From NCBI GenBank assembly GCA_036841525.1, contig DAITVZ010000014.1, forward strand, positions 1 through 64,000: a DNA stretch of 64,000 nucleotides. Reading direction: 5' to 3'. Under the pieces are notes generated by a model, which made no database searches, was not told the origin of the DNA, and worked only from the letters and a program-made list of their open reading frames with translations. Every line of letters begins with the position of its first letter. Within the stretch, counting starts at the first letter, position 1. Shown one piece after another: positions 8,430 to 17,948 of the stretch. A program made the translations under genes and the position numbers. The stretch comes from JAAYEA01 sp012689325 (GTDB taxonomy: Bacteria; Chloroflexota; Anaerolineae; JAAYEA01).

Positions 8430-9545
8430 TTAGCCGCTCTTGTGCTGCGTTCCCTCCGCCAGCTCGCGCAGCAGCGCGGCGATTTGGGCGGCGGCGTCGG
8501 GGTGGGCCAGGCGCTGGGCCTGTTGCCGCATCCCCTGCAACCGCGCCGGGTCGCCCAGGAGCTCCAGCACCAGGTCGGCGACGCGGCCCTCCAACTCGCT
8601 CTCGTCCAGCTTGAGCGCCGCCCCCTGGCTCACCAAATAGCCGGCGTTGCGGTCCTGGTGCTGCCCCGCGTGGGGGTAGGGGACCAGGATAGCGGGCAGC
8701 CCCGCCGCCGGGAACTCGGCCAGCGTGGCCGCGCCCGCCCGCGCCACCACCAGATCGGCGCTCACCATGGCGTCGGCGATCTGGTGCAAATAGGCGTGGA
8801 TATGGTAGCGCGCCTGCAAATCGGGGCGCAGCTTGGCCCGCTCCTCCCGCAGCCAGGAGATGTCCCAGTGCCCCGAAAGGTGGACGATCTGCGCGCGGCC
8901 CAGCAGCCGCCGCAGTTGCTTGGCGATGGCCTGGTTGATGGCGCGCGCGCCCTGGCTGCCGCCCATCACCAGCAGCGTCGGCAGGTCGGGCGAGAGCTCC
9001 AGGCGGCGGAGCGCGTCGGCGCGGGGGGTCTCAAAGAGCGCCCGCCGCACCGGATAGCCGGTCACCACCGCCTGCCCGGGCGCGAAATGCGCCGCCGTCT
9101 CGGGGAACGAGACCGCGACCCGCCGGGCCACCCGCCGCAGCCCCCGCACCGCCATCCCCGGCTCCATGTCCGGCAAATAGATCGCCACCGGGCAGCGCCG
9201 CAGCCAGGCCGCCACCGCCGGCGGCGCCGAGACGTAGGCGCCGCTCACCAGGGCGACGTCGGGCTTGAAGCTGGCCAGCGCCCGCAGGCTGCCGACCGTC
9301 CCCGCGGCCAACTGCGCCAGGCTGCGCAGCCGCGCGCCGAAGGAAGCCTCCTTCAGCGCCCCCGCCGCGATGGCCTGGAAAGGCAGGTCTTCTCGCTCGC
9401 AGAGCTGCTGCTCGATGCTATCGGCGCGCCCCAGGTAGAGGAACTCGTGATGCTGCCGCGCCTCTTGCGTCCGCAGATGCTCAACGACGGCGAGGAGAGG
9501 ATACACGTGGCCGCCGGTCCCGCCGCCCGAAAGCAAGATACGCAT
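8430..9545 (-). CDS. murG: Lipid II synthase (GlcNAc transferase) MurG
   Basis: Membrane-associated GT28 glycosyltransferase that adds GlcNAc from UDP-GlcNAc to lipid I, making lipid II. The 371-residue product opens with the glycine-rich loop GGGTGGH at residues 7-13. A second G-loop, MGGSQGARAIN, begins the C-terminal UDP-GlcNAc domain, followed by a conserved region around RAGAATLAEFPAAGLPAILVPYPHA. Length is typical. The start codon overlaps the ftsW reading frame by 65 bp. The N-terminal motif immediately after the ATG fixes the start. Downstream is a heptad repeat array, then the CvpA-like gene. Confidence 0.97.
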   Translation of the reverse strand: MRILLSGGGTGGHVYPLLAVVEHLRTQEARQHHEFLYLGRADSIEQQLCEREDLPFQAIAAGALKEASFGARLRSLAQLAAGTVGSLRALASFKPDVALVSGAYVSAPPAVAAWLRRCPVAIYLPDMEPGMAVRGLRRVARRVAVSFPETAAHFAPGQAVVTGYPVRRALFETPRADALRRLELSPDLPTLLVMGGSQGARAINQAIAKQLRRLLGRAQIVHLSGHWDISWLREERAKLRPDLQARYHIHAYLHQIADAMVSADLVVARAGAATLAEFPAAGLPAILVPYPHAGQHQDRNAGYLVSQGAALKLDESELEGRVADLVLELLGDPARLQGMRQQAQRLAHPDAAAQIAALLRELAEGTQHKSG

Positions 9546-10698
9546 TCTCTATCCCGTCCTCTTCCGTCGCGAATTTGGAAATGTTGACCAATAGCCCCAC
9601 CGCCGCCATCTCGACGATGAGCGCCGAGCCGCCATAGCTGACGAAGGGGAGCGGCATCCCGTCCACCGGCGTCAACTCGGAGACGGTCCCGGCGTGGATC
9701 ATCGCCTGGGCGATCAGCCAAAAGATGAGCCCCACCGCCAGCACCGTGCCAAAGCTATCCGGCGCCTCCAGCGCGATCTTGATGCCGCGGTAGGCCAGCA
9801 GGGCAAAGAGGGCGATGGTCGCCAGCGATCCCACCAGCCCCAGTTCTTCGCCGATGACGGCCATGATCAGGTCGGTGTGGGCCACGGTGAAAAAGCGGTC
9901 CTTCCAGCGGCTGCCGCCGAGCCCGTCGCCGCCGAACCCCCCGGCCACCAGCGCCGTGGTGGCGTACTCGATCTGCTCGTCGATGATGGCCTCTTCCTCG
10001 GTCTCGGGCAGCCAGGCCTTGAGGAAGCCATCCACGCGGCCCTTCATATAGTCGGTCTGGGTGATCACCAGCGCCAGCAAGACCCCGGCGATGGCCAGCA
10101 GCCCCGCCAACTGCTTGATCTCGGCGCCGGCCACAAAGAACATCACCACCGCCGTGACGGCCACCAGCAGCGCCGTGCTCAGGTCGGGCTGCACCAGGAT
10201 CAGGAAGGTCATCGCGCCCAGCAGCACCATGAAGGGGATCAGGCCGTAGGTCAGGTCGCGGATCTTGTCGCCCTTGGAGGCGAGCCAGGCGGCGATATAG
10301 ATAATGATCGCGGGCTTGGCCAGCTCGCTGGGCTGCACCGAGTTGCCCAGGATGTCGTAAAAGAGCCAGCGCCGGGCCTCGCCCTCGGCGGCGCCCAGGT
10401 TGGCGATCCGCATGACCAAGAGCAGCGCCAGCGGCACCCCCACGATCAATAAGGGGAACGGCCAGCGCTGCCAGGTTCGATAATCGATGCGGGCCAGCAC
10501 CACGGCCACGAGCACGCCGATGAGCAGGCGGATGACGTGATTGCGGATGACAAAGCTATCGGGCAGTTCGTTATAGAAGGTGTAGGGCGCCGACGCGCTA
10601 TAGACCATGAACAGCCCCAGGATGCAGAGCGCCACCACCGCGGCGATGAGCCAATAGTCGGGTTGGCGCAGCGCGTCGATCGGCAGGGTTCGTTTCAT
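9481..10698 (-). CDS. ftsW: Lipid II polymerase FtsW (SEDS family)
   Basis: Polytopic SEDS glycosyltransferase that polymerises lipid II at the septum together with FtsI. The 405-residue product has about ten membrane segments. Family motifs include QPDLSTALL, the extracytoplasmic segment FTVAHTDLIMAVIGEELGL, and the closing PLPFVSYGGSALI. The ATG at 10698 overlaps the murD stop as ATGA and follows GAGGGGG. The frame continues upstream inside murD but that part is not FtsW-like. Location between murD and murG identifies it as FtsW rather than RodA. The last 65 bp overlap murG. Confidence 0.94.
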   Translation of the reverse strand: MKRTLPIDALRQPDYWLIAAVVALCILGLFMVYSASAPYTFYNELPDSFVIRNHVIRLLIGVLVAVVLARIDYRTWQRWPFPLLIVGVPLALLLVMRIANLGAAEGEARRWLFYDILGNSVQPSELAKPAIIIYIAAWLASKGDKIRDLTYGLIPFMVLLGAMTFLILVQPDLSTALLVAVTAVVMFFVAGAEIKQLAGLLAIAGVLLALVITQTDYMKGRVDGFLKAWLPETEEEAIIDEQIEYATTALVAGGFGGDGLGGSRWKDRFFTVAHTDLIMAVIGEELGLVGSLATIALFALLAYRGIKIALEAPDSFGTVLAVGLIFWLIAQAMIHAGTVSELTPVDGMPLPFVSYGGSALIVEMAAVGLLVNISKFATEEDGIENAYLAFGRRDRRPRVSSPRRR

Positions 10699-12149
10699 GC
10701 GACCCCCTCGTCCAGCCCCAGGACCAGCGCCTTGAAGCGTTTGCCGCGCTCGGCAAAGTCCTGAAAGGCGTCGAAACTCGTGCCCCCCGGCGAAAGCAAA
10801 ACGACGTCCCCGGGCCCGGCCAGCTCGGCCGCCCGGGCCACTGCCTCTTCCATGGTCCCGCAGCGCCAGAGCGTCGGGAGCGGCCCGGCCTGGCCCGCCC
10901 ACGCCTCCCGCGCCGCCGCCTCGATCAGCCCCGCCGCCTCGCCAAAGAGGACGACGTGGCGCGCGCGCTGGGCGGCCAGCGCGGCCCAGCGGTCCCAGGG
11001 CAGGTGCTTGTCGCGCCCGCCGGCCAGCAGGACGATCGGCTCGTCAAAGGCCTCCAGCGCGGCGATGGCCCGCTCCGGCGTGGTGGCGATGGAATCGTTA
11101 TAATACCGCGCGCCGCGGCGCTCGCGGACCAGCTCCAGGCGGTGCTCCACCCCGGCGAACTGGCGCGCCACCGCGGCCATGCTCTCCGCGCCGACCCCCG
11201 CCGCGCCGGCGATGGCGCAGGCGGCCAGGATGTTGGCGACGTTGTGCCAGCCCCGCAGCTTGATCTCCCCCACGGGGCAGATGGCCTGGTCGGCGCCATC
11301 GCGGCGCAGGGTGAGCGTCGTCCCGTCCAGATAGGCGCCCTCGGCCACCGGCGCGCGCAGCGAAAAGCCCGCCACGCGGCCCCGGGCGCGCCCCGCCAGG
11401 CCCCAGGCCACCGGGTCATCGGCGCCCAGGATCGCCCAGCCCTCGGGCCCCTGGTGCGCCAGGATCTGCGCCTTGGCGTCGGTGTACTCGGCCATGTCGG
11501 CGTGGCGGTCCAGGTGGTTGGGCGTGATATTGAGGATGGCGGCGATCTGCGGGCTCTTGCCCTGGCTCAGCCAGGGCAAGAGCTCGGCTCCCCGCGTCCC
11601 GGCGGCCCAGGGGCGGTAGAGGTCGAGCTGAAAGCTGGATAGCTCCATCACCACGGCGTCGGCCGGGCGGATGCGCTCCAGGTAGCCGATGAGCGGCGCG
11701 CCGATATTGCCGCCCACGTAGGTCGCCCGTCCCGCGGCGCGGCACATCTCGCCCACCAGCGTGACGGTGGTGGTCTTGCCGCTGGAGCCGGTGACGCCGA
11801 TGACCGGCGCTGGGCAGAGCTCCATGAACAGCCGCGTCTCGGTGCTGATGGGGACGCCGCGCTCCCGCGCCGCCCGGACGATGGGCGCCGTCAGGGGGAC
11901 GCCGGGGCTGAGGAAAAGGAGGTCGGTCTCCAGGAGCGTCTCGGGGTGCTGGCCCAGCACGTAGGTGATGGGCAGCCCGGCGAGCTGCTCCAGGTTGCCG
12001 CGCAGCGCCTCGGCGCCCTTCAGGTCGCTGGCGGTGACGTCCGCGCCGATCCCCGCCAAAAAACGCGCTAGGGCTGTGCCCTCGCGGGCCAGCCCGATGA
12101 TGGTCACTCGGCTTGCGGCCAATGTTTTGATCAGGTCGTCAGCTTTCAT
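10695..12149 (-). CDS. murD: UDP-N-acetylmuramoylalanine--D-glutamate ligase MurD
   Basis: Second Mur ligase, adding D-glutamate to UDP-MurNAc-L-Ala. The 484-residue protein carries an N-terminal Rossmann-like UDP-binding domain (IIGLAREGTALARFL), the P-loop GSSGKTTT at 121-128, the catalytic core NITPNHLDRHADM, and the C-terminal domain with YNDSIATTPERAIAAL and LLAGGRDKHLPW. The terminal LLSPGGTSFDAFQDFAERG is characteristic of MurD. It starts 4 bp after the mraY stop and ends in an ATGA overlap with ftsW. Confidence 0.97.
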   Translation of the reverse strand: MKADDLIKTLAASRVTIIGLAREGTALARFLAGIGADVTASDLKGAEALRGNLEQLAGLPITYVLGQHPETLLETDLLFLSPGVPLTAPIVRAARERGVPISTETRLFMELCPAPVIGVTGSSGKTTTVTLVGEMCRAAGRATYVGGNIGAPLIGYLERIRPADAVVMELSSFQLDLYRPWAAGTRGAELLPWLSQGKSPQIAAILNITPNHLDRHADMAEYTDAKAQILAHQGPEGWAILGADDPVAWGLAGRARGRVAGFSLRAPVAEGAYLDGTTLTLRRDGADQAICPVGEIKLRGWHNVANILAACAIAGAAGVGAESMAAVARQFAGVEHRLELVRERRGARYYNDSIATTPERAIAALEAFDEPIVLLAGGRDKHLPWDRWAALAAQRARHVVLFGEAAGLIEAAAREAWAGQAGPLPTLWRCGTMEEAVARAAELAGPGDVVLLSPGGTSFDAFQDFAERGKRFKALVLGLDEGVA

Positions 12150-12153
12150 GCGC

Positions 12154-13146
12154 TCACCATAAGGCCAGGGCGAGGCCCGCCAGCGCGGCCGCCGCCCCCA
12201 CCAGCCAGAATCGTTGCGTCACCTGCGTCTCCGACCACCCCAACAGCTCGAAATGGTGGTGGATCGGCGCCATCTTGAAGAGGCGCCGCCCCTCGCCGAA
12301 GCGCTTGCGCGTGTATTTGAAATAGCCGATCTGCAAGAGGTCGCCCACCACCTCGCCGGTAAAGACCAGGCCGATGAGGGGGAGCAGCAGCCATTGCTGG
12401 CTGAGCAGCGCCACCACCGCCAGCGTCCCGCCCAGCGCCAGCGACCCCACGCCCCCCATAAAGACGGCGGCGGGGTGCGCATTGTGCCATAAAAAGGCCC
12501 CCAGCGCCCCCACGATGGTGAGGCAGAGCCCCGCCAGCTCGCTCTCGCCGGCCCAGTAGGCGAGCGCGGCATAGGCGGCAAAGGCCAGCGCGGAGGTACC
12601 CCCGGCCAGCCCGTCCAGCCCGTCGGTGATGTTGATGCCGTTGGCGGTGGCGACGATGACGAAAGCGGCGATGGGGATGAAGCCAAGCCCCAGCCGCGCG
12701 ATGGTCTCCGTCCCGGGGATGCGCACCCCTTGCAGCCCCACCACCCAATAGAGGAGGGCGGCGATGGCCAGGGCGATGATGATCTGGTAGATGAGCATGT
12801 GCCGCGCCAGCAGGCCGATCTGGGAGGCGAGGGGGGCGTTGCGGTTCTTGGTCAGCCCGCGAGCGTCGTCCAGCGCGCCCAGGAGCCCGAAGGCCAGCAT
12901 CGTCCCCAGCGGAATCCACATCCAGGTCGGCTGGTCATAATTGAACAACACCGTCACCAGCAGCGTCGCCCCCACGATGAGCAGGCCGCCCATGGTGGGC
13001 GTGCCCATCTTGACCTGGTGCGAGCTGGGCCCGTCCACGCGGATGCGCTTGCCGATCCCCCGCGCGCGGAGCCAGCGCACCAGCAGCGTCCCCGCCGGCG
13101 CGGCGACCAGGAAGGTCAGGAGCCCCAAGGCCAGCGCTTTGGTCAT
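12154..13146 (-). CDS. mraY: Phospho-MurNAc-pentapeptide transferase MraY
   Basis: Polytopic membrane enzyme that transfers phospho-MurNAc-pentapeptide to undecaprenyl phosphate, making lipid I. The 330-residue protein has about ten membrane segments. Hallmarks are HQVKMGTPTMGG near residue 44, an Asp pair (ALDDARG), the loop NGINITDGLDGLAGG, FMGGVGSLALGG, and the histidine motif APIHHHFELLGW near the C-terminus. These metal and active-site residues are all present. The start overlaps the murF stop as ATGA. Product flow is onward to MurG, encoded four genes downstream. Confidence 0.97.
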   Translation of the reverse strand: MTKALALGLLTFLVAAPAGTLLVRWLRARGIGKRIRVDGPSSHQVKMGTPTMGGLLIVGATLLVTVLFNYDQPTWMWIPLGTMLAFGLLGALDDARGLTKNRNAPLASQIGLLARHMLIYQIIIALAIAALLYWVVGLQGVRIPGTETIARLGLGFIPIAAFVIVATANGINITDGLDGLAGGTSALAFAAYAALAYWAGESELAGLCLTIVGALGAFLWHNAHPAAVFMGGVGSLALGGTLAVVALLSQQWLLLPLIGLVFTGEVVGDLLQIGYFKYTRKRFGEGRRLFKMAPIHHHFELLGWSETQVTQRFWLVGAAAALAGLALALW

Positions 13147-14570
13147 GCGGTTTCCTCTCCAATGGCGGCCACGATCTTGTCCATGGCCATGCTTCGCGAG
13201 CCCTTCACCAGCACCACGTCCCCGGCCTGCAACCGCTCTCGCAGGATGGCGACGGCCTCGGCGTGGCTGGCGGCCTGGTGGATGGCCGAACCGGCCAGCC
13301 CGGCCTCGCGCGCCGCCTCGGCGATGGCCCGCGCCCGCGTCCCCATGGTGACGAGCTCGCTCGCCACCTGCCCGGCCTTGCGGCCCACCTGCCGGTGCCC
13401 CTCGCGCTCATAGCTGCCCAGCTCGAGCATGTCGCCCAGCACGGCCACCGGCCGCCCCGGCAGGGTGGCCAGAAAGTCCAGCGCGGCGACAGTGGAGGAC
13501 GGCCCGGCGTTATAGGTGTCGTCCAGGATCATGGCCCCGCGCAGCCCCCGGCGGATGACCATGCGCAGCGGCGGGTTGGGCTGCCCCAGCCCGGCGGCGA
13601 TCTCGTCCCAGCTCAGCCCTTCCACCAGTCCGACCCCGGCGGCGGCCAGCGCGGCCCAGGCGCTGTGCGCCCCCAGCATGGGCGTCTCGAGCGCGACGGC
13701 GCGCCCCTGGTGGTGCAGGGTCAGCGCCGTGCCTTGCAGCCCCCGGCTGACGATCCCATCGGCCCACAACTCGTTGTCGCTGGCCAGCCCGAAGGTGAGC
13801 ACCCGCCGGGCGGGGGTGAGCGCGGCCATGGCGCGCACCCGCGGGTCGTCGCCATTGAGCACCGCGGCGCCCTCGGGGGGCAGCGCCCGCGGCAGCTCGG
13901 CCTTGGCCTGGGCGATGGCCTCCAGGCTGCCCAGCCGCTCCAGGTGGATCGGCTCCACGTTGGTGACGACGCCGATCCGCGGGGCGGCCAGCTCGGCCAG
14001 CAGGGCGATCTCGCCCAGGGCGTACATGCTCATTTCGAGCACCGCGCGCTGGTGCCGCGGCTCCAATTGCAGCAGCGTCAGCGGCAGGCCGATCTCGTTG
14101 TTATAGTTGCCGGGGCTCCGCAGCGTCTCGTAACGCTGGGCCACCACGGCGGCCACGGCCTCCTTGGTCGTGGTCTTGCCCACGGACCCGGTCACGCCGA
14201 TGACCTGGCAGGCGGGGCGCTGCCGCCGCCGCCATGCGGCGATCCGTTGCAGTGCGGCCAGCACGTCCGGCACGATGATGCAGAGCGCCCGCTCGCCCAT
14301 GGGCGGCTGAGCCTCGCCGCTGGCGGGCTCCCACTCGTCGGCGTCCAGGGCCTGCTGGCGGATCGCCGGCGTGACCAGCGCGGCGCGCGCGCCCCGCTGG
14401 AAGGCTGCGGCGACGAACTCGTGGCCGTCGTGGGTCTCGCCCGGCAGCGCCACGAACAGGTCGCCAGGCCTCGCCTGCCGGGAGTCTATCACGGTCTCGG
14501 CCAGTGTCCAATCGGCGCCGAGGGGGGGAGCGGCGTCGAGGGCCTGGGCGATCTCGCCAATCGTAAGCAT
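13143..14570 (-). CDS. murF: UDP-MurNAc-tripeptide--D-Ala-D-Ala ligase MurF
   Basis: Cytoplasmic ligase that adds the D-Ala-D-Ala dipeptide, completing the pentapeptide precursor. The 475-residue product has the N-terminal MurF domain (VIDSRQARPGDLFVALPG), the P-loop TGSVGKTTTK at 127-136, central LEMSMYALGEI, and the C-terminal segment ILDDTYNAGPSS followed by VLGDMLELG. Length is typical. The start lies 3 bp after the ftsI stop and has no strong Shine-Dalgarno, so it is probably coupled to ftsI translation. No MurE is encoded in this window. Confidence 0.96.
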   Translation of the reverse strand: MLTIGEIAQALDAAPPLGADWTLAETVIDSRQARPGDLFVALPGETHDGHEFVAAAFQRGARAALVTPAIRQQALDADEWEPASGEAQPPMGERALCIIVPDVLAALQRIAAWRRRQRPACQVIGVTGSVGKTTTKEAVAAVVAQRYETLRSPGNYNNEIGLPLTLLQLEPRHQRAVLEMSMYALGEIALLAELAAPRIGVVTNVEPIHLERLGSLEAIAQAKAELPRALPPEGAAVLNGDDPRVRAMAALTPARRVLTFGLASDNELWADGIVSRGLQGTALTLHHQGRAVALETPMLGAHSAWAALAAAGVGLVEGLSWDEIAAGLGQPNPPLRMVIRRGLRGAMILDDTYNAGPSSTVAALDFLATLPGRPVAVLGDMLELGSYEREGHRQVGRKAGQVASELVTMGTRARAIAEAAREAGLAGSAIHQAASHAEAVAILRERLQAGDVVLVKGSRSMAMDKIVAAIGEETA

Positions 14571-14573
14571 CGG

Positions 14574-16316
14574 CTACTGCCCGTAGCCCTGGTTGGCCAG
14601 TTGCTGGCTCGGCGCCACGTCATAGAGCGAGAGGAGCCGGCTGGCCAACTGCTGAAAGACCGGCAGCGCCACCGCCGAGCCCCAAAAGCCCGATTGCGGC
14701 CGGTCCACCTTGACCAGGATCACGAACCGCGGGTCCTCCACCGGCAGGAACCCCACAAAGGAGGTGATCACGGCGGATTCGTCGGCGATATAGCCGCCGG
14801 AGCCGGCGATCTCGGCGGAGCCGGTCTTGCCGGCGATGCGATAGCCGGGGATGGCGGCGACGTCATAGCTCCGCTCCACCGTCTCTTCCATCATGGCGGT
14901 CACCTGCTGCGCCGCCTTGGGCGAGATGACCTGCCGGACCACCTCGGGCTGGGTGTCGATCCATGCGCCGTTCTGATACTTGCTTTGCACCACGTAGGGG
15001 CGCATCAGCTTGCCGCCGTTGGCCACCGCGGCGATGGCGTTGACCATCTGCAAGGGGGTGACGCTGATGGCCTGGCCAAAGGCGTTGGCGGCCAGGTCGG
15101 ACTCGGCCCAGGTGGGGCTGCCGGGAAGCTGCACCGCGCCGCTGGCCTCCCCGGCGAGATCGACGCCGGTGGGGGAGCCAAAGCCGAAGCGGTGCACGTA
15201 ATCATAGAAGGCCTCGCCGCGCATGCCGGTGCTGAGCCGGGCGGCGCCGACGTTCAGCGAGTAGACCAGGATCTCGGCCATGTCCACCAGGCCGTAGGAC
15301 TTGTCCAAGGCGTTCTTGAACAGCCGCCCGCCCACCAGGATTTGGCCGTAATCGGTGTAGGTGTCCTCGGGCCGCACCAGCCCCGAGTCCAGCGCCGCGG
15401 CCATGGTGATGACCTTGAAAACCGAGCCTGGCTCATAGTTCTCGCTGATGCTGGCGTTGGCGAACACCCGGGGATTCTCGGCGAAATCGGCGTAGCGGTT
15501 GGGGTCGTAGGTGGGCTCGTTGGCCATGGCGATGATGGCGCCGGTCTTGGGGTCCATCACGATGATGGAGCCGCCGGTGGCGCGGTGCTGCTGGACGGCG
15601 CCGCGGAGCGCCTTTTCCGCCTCGTACTGGGCCACCCGGTTGATGGTCAGCATGATGTCGATGCCATCCACCGGCGGGCGGAAGGTGTGGGTGGAGGTGC
15701 CCCAGCGCCCGTCATAGATCTCCTCGAGGCCGGGCTGGCCGCCGAGCTCGTCGTAATAGAACCATTCCAGCCCATAGCCTGCGCGGTCCTCCTCGGTCTC
15801 GGCCTTGTTGACAAAGCCGAGTAGGTGGGCGGCCAGGGTCCCTTCGGGGTAAGCGCGGGTGTGGAAGGCCTCGGTATAGATGCCGTCCACCTCGTCCAGC
15901 TTGCGGGCCACGGGCCCCGAGAGGTCGCGGGCCAGCCGGACATAGCGGGGACTGGGGGGCTCGGCGATGGCCTTGTAGACGTCCAGCGGATTGGCGGTGC
16001 TGACGGCGGCGATCTCGTTGGCGATGCGCAGCCGGTCCTCATCCTTGGTCACCAAGGAGGGGTCGCAGCAAGCGAAATAGCGGGGGACGTCGATGGCCAG
16101 GATGTGGCCGGTCGAGTCCATGATGGTGCCGCGGCGGGCCGGCCATTCCACCGGCCGCACGCGGAAATCCTCCGCTGCGGCGACGCGTTTGGGGCAAAAG
16201 ATATGCCAATAGCTAAAGCGCATGCTCATCAGGAGCCATGCGCCGAGGAGAAGGACCAATACGACGGCCAAGCGTCGGTGTTGTTGTGGGACGGTTTCGT
16301 GCGGGGTCGGCATCAT
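14574..16316 (-). CDS. ftsI: Septal peptidoglycan transpeptidase FtsI (class B PBP)
   Basis: Class B penicillin-binding protein that cross-links septal peptidoglycan made by FtsW. The 580-residue protein has one N-terminal membrane helix (about 15-32), a dimerisation/pedestal domain (about 55-215) and a transpeptidase domain. The three catalytic motifs are present: SVFK at 298-301 (nucleophile Ser298), SLN at 353-355 and KTGS at 497-500. No PASTA domains follow, unlike several Firmicutes PBPs. Two adjacent ATGs occur; the first has an AGGTGA site. The gene lies 23 bp after ftsL. Confidence 0.95.
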   Translation of the reverse strand: MMPTPHETVPQQHRRLAVVLVLLLGAWLLMSMRFSYWHIFCPKRVAAAEDFRVRPVEWPARRGTIMDSTGHILAIDVPRYFACCDPSLVTKDEDRLRIANEIAAVSTANPLDVYKAIAEPPSPRYVRLARDLSGPVARKLDEVDGIYTEAFHTRAYPEGTLAAHLLGFVNKAETEEDRAGYGLEWFYYDELGGQPGLEEIYDGRWGTSTHTFRPPVDGIDIMLTINRVAQYEAEKALRGAVQQHRATGGSIIVMDPKTGAIIAMANEPTYDPNRYADFAENPRVFANASISENYEPGSVFKVITMAAALDSGLVRPEDTYTDYGQILVGGRLFKNALDKSYGLVDMAEILVYSLNVGAARLSTGMRGEAFYDYVHRFGFGSPTGVDLAGEASGAVQLPGSPTWAESDLAANAFGQAISVTPLQMVNAIAAVANGGKLMRPYVVQSKYQNGAWIDTQPEVVRQVISPKAAQQVTAMMEETVERSYDVAAIPGYRIAGKTGSAEIAGSGGYIADESAVITSFVGFLPVEDPRFVILVKVDRPQSGFWGSAVALPVFQQLASRLLSLYDVAPSQQLANQGYGQ

Positions 16317-16339
16317 ATCGGGCTCACCTGGGAAATGGG

Positions 16340-16834
16340 TTATGGGCTCGTCGGTCTATCCAGCCATTGTTGCACCTTGCCAAAGACGTTGCTCTGCCAA
16401 GCCTTCAAGCTGCTCCACCGGGCGGCGATATCCTGGGTGACGGCGCCGGCGTTGGCGGCGACCTGCTGCCCCAGGGTGAGGCTAGGCTGCGATGGGGTGG
16501 AATAGCCCACCGCCACCACCTCGAACTGGTCGGGGATGCGAAAGCCGAGCTTGATGGCGTCGGACTCGATGCGGGCGATGGACTCCCACTGGGCGATCTC
16601 GTGGCGCCGCTCGTTGTTGAGCTGCACCAGGTCTTCCTTTTGCGCGTTGTAGCTCTTGAGCTGCGCGGTGTAATGGTACACGCGGGAATCCAGCAGCAGG
16701 TAAGGAAGGCCCAGCAGTCCCAGCGCGGCCACGGCCAGCACCAGCAGGGCGGGGACCTTGGCGCGGCGCTTGAGGTTTTTGATCAGCAGGTCGTGGCACG
16801 AGATATGGGTGGGGCGCTCCAGCTCGATCAGCAT
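16340..16834 (-). CDS. ftsL: FtsL/DivIC-like division protein
   Basis: A 164-residue bitopic protein in the ftsL position between rsmH and ftsI. It has a short cytoplasmic N-terminus, one transmembrane helix at about 30-49 and a likely coiled coil at about 55-90 (repeated Gln, Asn, Glu and Leu). This is followed by the IARIESDAIKLGF segment typical of FtsL/septum-formation initiator proteins. The C-terminal 60 residues are extra and not obviously conserved. It should join FtsQ and FtsI in the divisome core. FtsL proteins diverge quickly, so the call rests on topology and position. AAAGGAG lies upstream. Confidence 0.8.
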   Translation of the reverse strand: MLIELERPTHISCHDLLIKNLKRRAKVPALLVLAVAALGLLGLPYLLLDSRVYHYTAQLKSYNAQKEDLVQLNNERRHEIAQWESIARIESDAIKLGFRIPDQFEVVAVGYSTPSQPSLTLGQQVAANAGAVTQDIAARWSSLKAWQSNVFGKVQQWLDRPTSP

Positions 16835-16903
16835 GTCCTACGATCTCCTTTGATGTGCTTCGCCGCTTTTGGCGACGCAATGGTCCCCTGCGATGTCTTG
16901 GAC

Positions 16904-16960
16904 CTGTAGGGACAATTCATGAATTGCCCCTACAGGGGACGATTCGTGAATCGCTCCCAC
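16904..16960. repeat. GTAGGGGC-family palindromes between rsmH and ftsL
   Basis: Positions 16904-16935 form a near-perfect palindrome (outer stem CTGTAGGG with CCCTACAG, inner stem CAATTC with GAATTG, one mismatch). A degenerate second copy with inner stem CGATTC/GAATCG follows to about 16960. On the minus strand it lies just after rsmH, whose TAG stop (16970-16972) is itself in a GTAG context. It interrupts the dcw operon without an obvious terminator T tract. Confidence 0.75.
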
Positions 16961-16969
16961 AAGGCTCGT

Positions 16970-17878
16970 CTACAATCTCTCCGCCACCCGCAGGCGGGCG
17001 CTGCGGCTGCGCGGGTTGCGCTCCTGCTCTTCCGGGCCGGGCATTACCGGCTTTCTCGTTAGGATCCTGACCGTGGCCCGATGGTCGCAGACGCAGGCCG
17101 GCAGCTCGGGCGGGCAGATGCAATCCTTGGCCTCGTGGGCCAGGAACTGCTTGACGATGCGGTCCTCGCCGGAATGGAACGAGATCACCGCCAGCCGTCC
17201 CCCCGGCGCCAGCACCTCGAGCGCCTGCGGGAGGACCAACTCCAGCGCCTCCAGCTCGCGGTTCACGGCGATGCGCAGCGCCTGAAAGATGCGCGTCGCG
17301 GGGTGGATGCGCTCCCGCCGGCCCACGGCCCGCTCCACCAGTTGGGCCAGCTCGCGCGTCGTCGTGACCGGCCGCCGGGCGACGATGGCCCGGGCGATCC
17401 GCCGGGAAAAGCGCTCCTCGCCGTAGCGCCAAAAGAGGTCCGCCAGCTCGGCCTCGGGCAGCTCGTTGACCAGCTCGGCGGCGGGCGCGCCCTGGGAGGT
17501 GTCGAAGCGCATGTCCAGCGGCCCGTCCTCCTGGAAGGAAAAGCCGCGCGCGGGATCCGCGAGCTGGAAACTGGACAGCCCCAGGTCCAGCAGCACCCCC
17601 TCGGCGGGGAAGAAGCCGTGTTGCTGCGCCAGGCTTTTCAGGTGCACAAAGCTCGATGGTACCAGGACGGCGCGCTCGCCGTACGACGCGAGCGCCTCGC
17701 GGCCCCGGGCGATGGCCGCCGCGTCGGCGTCCAGCCCCAGCAGACGGCCGCTGGGGGAGGAGGCCGCCAAGAGGCCGGCGGAGTGGCCCGCGCCGCCCAG
17801 GGTGCCGTCCACGTACCGGCCGCCGGGGCGGGGCTGCAACCACTGCATGATCTCGTCATAAAGTACGGCAATGTGCAT
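16970..17878 (-). CDS. rsmH: 16S rRNA (cytosine-1402-N4)-methyltransferase RsmH
   Basis: S-adenosylmethionine-dependent methyltransferase that modifies C1402 of 16S rRNA in the decoding centre. The 302-residue product (also called MraW) has the SAM motif DGTLGGAGHSAG at about 24-35 and LLDLGLSSFQL near residue 100. The C-terminal region contains NPRSRSARLRVAERL, matching the RsmH signature. It is the second gene of the dcw cluster, 70 bp after mraZ. A palindromic repeat separates it from ftsL. Confidence 0.96.
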   Translation of the reverse strand: MHIAVLYDEIMQWLQPRPGGRYVDGTLGGAGHSAGLLAASSPSGRLLGLDADAAAIARGREALASYGERAVLVPSSFVHLKSLAQQHGFFPAEGVLLDLGLSSFQLADPARGFSFQEDGPLDMRFDTSQGAPAAELVNELPEAELADLFWRYGEERFSRRIARAIVARRPVTTTRELAQLVERAVGRRERIHPATRIFQALRIAVNRELEALELVLPQALEVLAPGGRLAVISFHSGEDRIVKQFLAHEAKDCICPPELPACVCDHRATVRILTRKPVMPGPEEQERNPRSRSARLRVAERL

Positions 17879-17948
17879 GGCTGGACCGTTCTGCTCGCGC
17901 CGCGCGATTTGCCGGAGCCGCGAAAAGGGCTAGAATCAGGGCCGCCCG

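Noticed and set aside
8421..9587. A 388-residue plus-strand frame over murG
   Set aside because: It mirrors murG and has no start signal or motif; many such frames occur across the GC-rich region.
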